Source: an uncultured Eubacteriales bacterium | GTDB lineage: Bacteria > Bacillota > Clostridia > Christensenellales > Christensenellaceae | Reading direction: 5' to 3' | DNA length: 10,514 nt | Assembly: GCA_905193725.1 (NCBI GenBank) | Contig: CAJJPW010000057.1 | Coordinates: 1-10,514, forward strand | Shown: piece by piece, positions 7,155 to 10,514 of the stretch | Numbering within the stretch: position 1 is the first letter of the stretch | Layout of the letters: the number at the start of each line of letters is the position of its first letter | The notes under the pieces: generated by a model | The model's input: only the letters and a program-made list of their open reading frames with translations | Databases searched by the model: none | What the model was told of the DNA's origin: nothing | Program-made: the position numbers and the translations under genes

Positions 7155-8486
7155 TTATACAGTAAATTCAAACCGAAAATCCTCATCGGCCAGCTTTAAC
7201 ACATCTCCGTCTGTGAGCTTTTCTGGCTTTTGAGGCGATAGCATCACACCGTTCAGATAGGTGTGGTTTGTGGAATTTTGATCTTCTGCAAAGTACTCCC
7301 CATTTTGGCAGATCAGCTTTACATGGTTCCGGCTAATGGCGCCATTATCCGCTATCAGATAGTCTGTGCCGGCTTTTCCCTTCCCCAGGCAGAAGCTGGG
7401 CTGATCGATGGATATGCTCTCTCCGGTTTTAACACGCACTAGCCTAGGCGTTTTCTCCTGCACAGTATTTGTAGAGAGCACTGTAGTTCCCTGCTCCTCC
7501 TCTTCCCCCAGCACAACTGTCTCGCTGGAAGTCTGCTGTTCCTCTTCCTTTGTCCTCTGCTGGGCCTGCTGCTTATACAGCAGGTCAAAACCCGTGCCCG
7601 TACTTCCCTTATCCGAAACTTCAAAGCCTCTCGGCTCCATATACGCCTGTCTTTGGGATGGCGCTTGGGTAGCTGCCATAAATCCCGTTGGCGGTGGCAT
7701 CGTCCCTTGGGCGCCACTTGCGCTGGGCATCCGCCCTACTCCATAGGAATTTCCACTGGAAAAGCCCTGAAAGCCCGCATACATAGGCGACTGCGCATTT
7801 CCGCCAGCCATCCCCATATTAGCCGCTGGATAGGTGATCGCCCCAGGAGCTTTCCCCTTCTTTTTCGCCCGTTTGCGTTTTCCTTTCTGCCCCTCTTGGG
7901 CTTTTATTTGCGCGTCAAAGACGGACTGCTGAAGTAATCTTTCTGTCAGCTGTTTGAGATTTGCTAAATCCACCATGGGATTTTGCTGGATATATCCCAA
8001 TATCTCTCTCGTGTATATCCCGTCTTCTGAGCTTCCCAGCCTAGCTTGATAAATGAGCTCTGTCAAAAGCTCCCCCAGTGCAGTATCCGGTGCATCGTAT
8101 TCCCGCAAGGGTAGATAGATCCAATCCGGCTGCATCGTTTTCTTGTTAACAAAAATACAGCTCACATGGTAAACCAGCTTTTGGGTATCTGTCCCCCGCT
8201 GCTGCAGGCGAATGAGCGACTCTATCATATTTTGGCACAGAGTGAGCAGTTCTGTTCCCCGCATTACCGATGCCATCGTCCCAGAGATTGCTGTGCGCTT
8301 TCCGATTTGGTATACAAACATCCTCTCGCCTGCTGCCGAAGTGAATAGATAGGGTACTAGCCCATCGATTTCCTGTTCTGAGGTGAGACCTACCCCTCTG
8401 GCATCCACAATTTCCCTATCCTCCAAGTGATAACAAAGCTGTAATTTCTTTCCCTGTTCCTTCCAGGAAAAATTCCCCATGTTCAT
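7155..8486 (-). CDS. FHA-domain phosphothreonine reader with DUF6382-like N-terminal domain
   Basis: 443 residues and no membrane segment. Residues 1-190 form a globular domain that resembles DUF6382, the N-terminal domain often fused to FHA in Clostridia (recognised by pattern only). A basic patch (KGKRKRAKKKGK, 201-212) leads into a Gly/Met/Pro/Gln-rich flexible linker (about 213-320). An acidic stretch follows with two T-x-V-L motifs, T323-L326 and T334-L337. The C-terminal FHA domain (about 347-443) has LGKG (367-370), SRNH (385-388) and N-S-T-N-x-T-Y-L-N-G (404-413), the pThr-binding signature; Lys369 stands where many FHA domains have Arg. It should bind pThr peptides made by the kinase encoded two genes downstream. 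The TxVL motif just before the FHA recalls the phosphorylated N-terminal motif of GarA, which folds back onto its own FHA when phosphorylated; a similar switch here is inference. The start is ATG 8486 with GGAGAGG about 11 bases upstream; ATG 8480 is an alternative. Confidence 0.92.
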   Translation of the reverse strand: MNMGNFSWKEQGKKLQLCYHLEDREIVDARGVGLTSEQEIDGLVPYLFTSAAGERMFVYQIGKRTAISGTMASVMRGTELLTLCQNMIESLIRLQQRGTDTQKLVYHVSCIFVNKKTMQPDWIYLPLREYDAPDTALGELLTELIYQARLGSSEDGIYTREILGYIQQNPMVDLANLKQLTERLLQQSVFDAQIKAQEGQKGKRKRAKKKGKAPGAITYPAANMGMAGGNAQSPMYAGFQGFSSGNSYGVGRMPSASGAQGTMPPPTGFMAATQAPSQRQAYMEPRGFEVSDKGSTGTGFDLLYKQQAQQRTKEEEQQTSSETVVLGEEEEQGTTVLSTNTVQEKTPRLVRVKTGESISIDQPSFCLGKGKAGTDYLIADNGAISRNHVKLICQNGEYFAEDQNSTNHTYLNGVMLSPQKPEKLTDGDVLKLADEDFRFEFTV

Positions 8487-8522
8487 TCTTCGCGTTTCCT
8501 CTCCACTTTTGTCATATCTATC

Positions 8523-9230
8523 TCAATTCATCCATTCTTTCTGCCGTTCCTCTGGGTACTCTCTAAAATACTCCTCCGAATCGTCGATAGCATCGTCTCG
8601 TCTCACTTCCCAGCCGGACAGATTTTGCCAGCGATATACCAAGCTCCAAAAATCTCTGCCCTCTTTTTCCCACCATTCCATTTGCCGGGTTAGCCTTTCC
8701 CGATTCTCTGACCACCAACTGATAAACCGAGCCCCTCCATACTTAATATCCCCATGGGGAAGCAGTTCTGCCAGCTGATCTATCAGCTCCAATGTGTCCT
8801 TTTCATAAATAAGCCCATGGCAGGTGTTTCCCGTAATGAGCGCCAGATGGAGGGTGTCCGACTGGTCTATCGAGTTCATGGCATAAGCCCCTATCACAAA
8901 GTTCTTAGGCACATATTGGCCGAAGAGAATGATCCAGTGTTTCGACGCCCAAAGGTATTTTGAGATCCTTTTAAAATTCTCTTTTGCCAACTGATGTTTT
9001 AGATCTTCCTCTCTAAAACATCGATAAACACAATCAAATCCCTTCATGGAATTTTTTCTCATAGCATGGATAAACAGCCCTCCGCAAATGCCCCACAGCA
9101 CTGCCACAGTCCAAGTGCTGCTTTCCTCTCTTTGCGGAGCGCCTATTATCTCCCAGACCAATATTACCGTCAGAAATACAAAACAAGTAGCAAATATCCA
9201 CCTGCTGATTCTTCTCTTCCGAATCTTCAA
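8523..9230 (-). CDS. Two-helix membrane protein, candidate immunity protein of the upstream toxin-like gene
   Basis: 235 residues of no family I recognise. A very basic N-terminus (KIRKRRISR) precedes two membrane helices at about 11-29 and 40-57. A soluble C-terminal domain of about 175 residues follows, rich in Trp and acidic residues (W-W at 172-173 and 186-187, D-D-A-I-D-D at 212-217); the basic ends put both termini in the cytosol. The start is TTG 9230, four bases after the DUF4176 stop. An AGAGG run lies upstream at about 12 bases, which is weak, but the next ATG would remove both helices. The gene sits directly after a toxin-like C-terminus and DUF4176, the usual place for the immunity gene of a membrane-acting LXG toxin. 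This role is positional inference. A housekeeping membrane component of the signalling module is the main alternative. Confidence 0.8.
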   Translation of the reverse strand: MKIRKRRISRWIFATCFVFLTVILVWEIIGAPQREESSTWTVAVLWGICGGLFIHAMRKNSMKGFDCVYRCFREEDLKHQLAKENFKRISKYLWASKHWIILFGQYVPKNFVIGAYAMNSIDQSDTLHLALITGNTCHGLIYEKDTLELIDQLAELLPHGDIKYGGARFISWWSENRERLTRQMEWWEKEGRDFWSLVYRWQNLSGWEVRRDDAIDDSEEYFREYPEERQKEWMN

Positions 9231-9234
9231 GGTC

Positions 9235-9495
9235 TTATTCTTCCTCTGAATTGAGCACTTCTAGGAATTTTTCCTCTTCTTCGTCCGAAAACCCCTTAAA
9301 AATCACTTGGGCGATATCCTCGTGGTTAAACAAAAATGTGTAATCCGGGCTGATATTGCCCTCTGGATAAAAGCACGCCACATAGTCAAAAATCGTGCCG
9401 GTATCGGCAGAGAGCTGCCTTCTTCCATAGATCATAATCCGCTTTGTGCCCTTATTTAATAGTACAATAGAGCCAATCGGCAAATATTCTTTCAT
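9235..9495 (-). CDS. DUF4176 protein, probable type VII effector accessory
   Basis: 86 residues. Nearly the whole chain fits DUF4176: LPIGSIVLLNKG (5-16), K-R-I-M-I-Y-G-R (18-25), FDYVACFYPEGN (36-47), FLFNHEDI (54-61), V-I-F-K-G-F (64-69) and an acidic tail. No signal peptide or membrane helix is present, so it is cytosolic. DUF4176 genes are typically found among WXG100/LXG type VII secretion genes of Firmicutes, and an accessory or targeting role has been proposed for such small partners; its exact biochemical role here is unknown to me. The start is ATG 9495 with AGAGGTG seven bases upstream; TTG 9498 would sit one codon earlier and is less likely. It lies 45 bases after the toxin-like gene and four bases before the membrane protein gene, and so bridges the two. 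Confidence 0.88.
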   Translation of the reverse strand: MKEYLPIGSIVLLNKGTKRIMIYGRRQLSADTGTIFDYVACFYPEGNISPDYTFLFNHEDIAQVIFKGFSDEEEEKFLEVLNSEEE

Positions 9496-9502
9496 CAAAA
9501 TA

Positions 9503-9509
9503 CACCTCT
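9503..9509 (-). promoter_or_regulatory. Shine-Dalgarno site of the DUF4176 gene
   Basis: AGAGGTG on the minus strand lies seven bases before ATG 9495 and favours that codon over the adjacent in-frame TTG 9498. The surrounding 45-base gap (9496-9540) shows no clear hairpin terminator or sigma-A promoter. Confidence 0.65.
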
Positions 9510-9540
9510 ATCTTCCAATTGATTTCTATCTATTACGGCG

Positions 9541-10514
9541 CTAGAACCCCAACGCCTTTGCTGCACCGCTAAAGAATCCCCCTACTGCGTCTGCCGCGCT
9601 ATCCAGGGCATTTCCAATACCATCTGCTATGGCGGATACGCCGCTTCCAATGGCATTTGCTGCTGTCTCCACACCGGTGCTAATCCACTCCGATACACTC
9701 TTGCCGGCGATCTTGCAGTCTTTTGTCAAAAAGTCGTAGGCCATGCCGCCCACACCCCCTACGGCAAATCCCGCGGCTGCACCCACTACTGTGCCCACCA
9801 CCGGAATGGGGATGGCAGTGCCGATGGCTGCGCCCACCTGCGTGCAGGCGGTGGTAAAGACGGCCTTCCCTGCTCCTACCACTACAGCAGAGGTGACATC
9901 TCCTGTGATCTTCGCTGCACTTTCCCCATTAGCCAGACCATATGTGATCTCCGACCCAACATCCAGTGCAATCCCCGCAATGTTCATGGCGGCTCCGGCC
10001 TTGTTTAAGAAGCCTGATTGGTTAAGAGAAAATGCCTTAGTGGTCAGATTTTTTGCGGTTGCTGAAAAAAACTGTCCTCTGGGAACTGCCGCATCCCCAG
10101 CCAGTTGCGCCTTCATAGATACACCCAAGTTGTTTTTCCATCCCGAGGCGATCGTCCTAAAAGATGAGCCTTCTGGTACATACCTATCTAATCCCGCCTC
10201 GATAAATTTATCCGAGCCAATCCGATAACGTGTGCCCCGAGGTGTGGTATTTTTGGCCGATAATTTAAACACGTTGCCACGGGTACCCATATTTCTAGTA
10301 CCTTTGATGATATAGTAATTTCCCTTTTGCACGATTCGAAGGCCGCTATCCAGCCCCTCTACGCCTTTTAACAGCTGGCTCAACGCCTTTCTGGCATCTT
10401 TGATATCTTTAAATACCGGCGTTACCCCATTGAGAAATTGATTGGCTCCTCCCCAGAAGGATGTGCTTGCTGCCGCCGCTCCCACTGCAGCACCGGCTGC
10501 TCCAGCGCTACCGG
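9541..10514 (-). CDS. C-terminal part of a toxin-like protein with glycine-zipper membrane segment (5' end outside window)
   Basis: 323 residues are visible and the frame stays open through the right edge, so the true start lies beyond it; GTG 10485 is an internal Val codon without a ribosome site. The visible part begins with a Gly/Ala-rich stretch (GSAGAAGAAVGAAAAS). A roughly 100-residue basic domain follows (around 10140-10400), with repeated G-T-R and R-G-T elements. Next comes a long hydrophobic, glycine-zipper-like segment at about 9727-9902 (for example GTVVGAAAGFAVGGVGGMAYDF). The end is an amphipathic small-residue helix region (9541-9690). This layout resembles the C-termini of membrane-acting type VII LXG effectors or polymorphic toxins, and the next two genes (DUF4176 and a two-helix membrane protein) fit that context. 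The LXG or WXG N-terminus needed to prove it is not in the window. It could instead be a colicin-like or phage-associated membrane protein. No nuclease or other catalytic motif was seen. Confidence 0.82.
   Translation of the reverse strand, partial: GSAGAAGAAVGAAAASTSFWGGANQFLNGVTPVFKDIKDARKALSQLLKGVEGLDSGLRIVQKGNYYIIKGTRNMGTRGNVFKLSAKNTTPRGTRYRIGSDKFIEAGLDRYVPEGSSFRTIASGWKNNLGVSMKAQLAGDAAVPRGQFFSATAKNLTTKAFSLNQSGFLNKAGAAMNIAGIALDVGSEITYGLANGESAAKITGDVTSAVVVGAGKAVFTTACTQVGAAIGTAIPIPVVGTVVGAAAGFAVGGVGGMAYDFLTKDCKIAGKSVSEWISTGVETAANAIGSGVSAIADGIGNALDSAADAVGGFFSGAAKALGF

Larger units (their letters stand above)
1..10514 (-). other. Single-direction gene cluster: effector cassette, phospho-Thr signalling module, surface protein
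   Basis: Eight genes are packed on one strand with gaps of 45, 4, 36, 32, 2, negative-to-short (ribosome site inside the kinase stop) and 38 bases. None of the gaps contains a GC-rich hairpin followed by a T run. Cotranscription is therefore likely, with a promoter upstream of the right edge. The widest gaps (9496-9540 and 8487-8522) could hide a weak promoter, but none was convincing. Confidence 0.65.

Noticed and set aside
9496-9540. Possible promoter between the toxin-like and DUF4176 genes
   Set aside because: AT-rich words are present, but no -35/-10 pair with proper spacing could be supported.
9743-10228. Plus-strand frame of 161 codons, rich in Pro, Ala and Thr
   Set aside because: It is the antisense reading of the Gly/Ala-rich toxin-like gene, whose composition produces such shadow frames.
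10483-10485. GTG as the start of the toxin-like protein
   Set aside because: The frame is open further upstream to the edge, the codon sits within a Gly/Ala-rich run, and no Shine-Dalgarno site precedes it. The gene is 5' truncated by the window.

Overview
The window looks like chromosomal DNA from a Gram-positive, Firmicutes/Clostridia-type organism, most likely an anaerobe related to Lachnospiraceae. This is inferred from purine-rich Shine-Dalgarno sites, the DUF4176 family, an FHA protein with a DUF6382-like N-terminal domain, a YRD-type Ser/Thr kinase with an extracytoplasmic TPR region, and a giant Ig-like surface protein. No rRNA or other marker allows a firmer placement.

Every supported gene lies on the minus strand, so the cluster reads from high to low coordinates. 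In transcription order it holds: (1) the 3' part of a glycine/alanine-rich, toxin-like protein whose start lies beyond the right edge (9541-10514); (2) a DUF4176 protein (9235-9495); (3) a protein with two membrane helices, a candidate immunity protein (8523-9230); (4) an FHA protein with a DUF6382-like N-terminal domain (7155-8486); (5) a complete PP2C phosphatase (6337-7122); (6) a membrane Ser/Thr kinase with an extracytoplasmic TPR-like region (4352-6334); (7) a small single-pass membrane protein (3778-4341); (8) a very large secreted Ig-like/YDG/MBG multidomain protein that runs off the left edge (1-3739). All gaps are under about 50 bases, some genes are translationally coupled, and I saw no terminator or convincing internal promoter. 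One operon, or two back-to-back transcription units, is plausible.

My reading is as follows. Genes 1-3 resemble a type VII (WXG/LXG) effector cassette: toxin C-terminus, DUF4176 accessory protein, membrane immunity candidate. Genes 4-7 form a full phospho-threonine circuit with a writer (kinase), an eraser (PP2C), a reader (FHA) and a small membrane partner. Gene 8 is a surface or secreted adhesin-like product. The FHA protein and the small membrane protein each carry a pair of T-x-V-L motifs in acidic or low-complexity linkers. These would suit kinase phosphorylation followed by FHA binding and suggest how the module may be wired. The link between the signalling module and secretion is inference: no secretion ATPase (EssC) or WXG100 gene is visible here.

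No RNA gene, CRISPR array, insertion sequence, attachment site or replication origin was seen, and no stretch over 300 bases lacks a gene. The plus strand holds no gene I can support.
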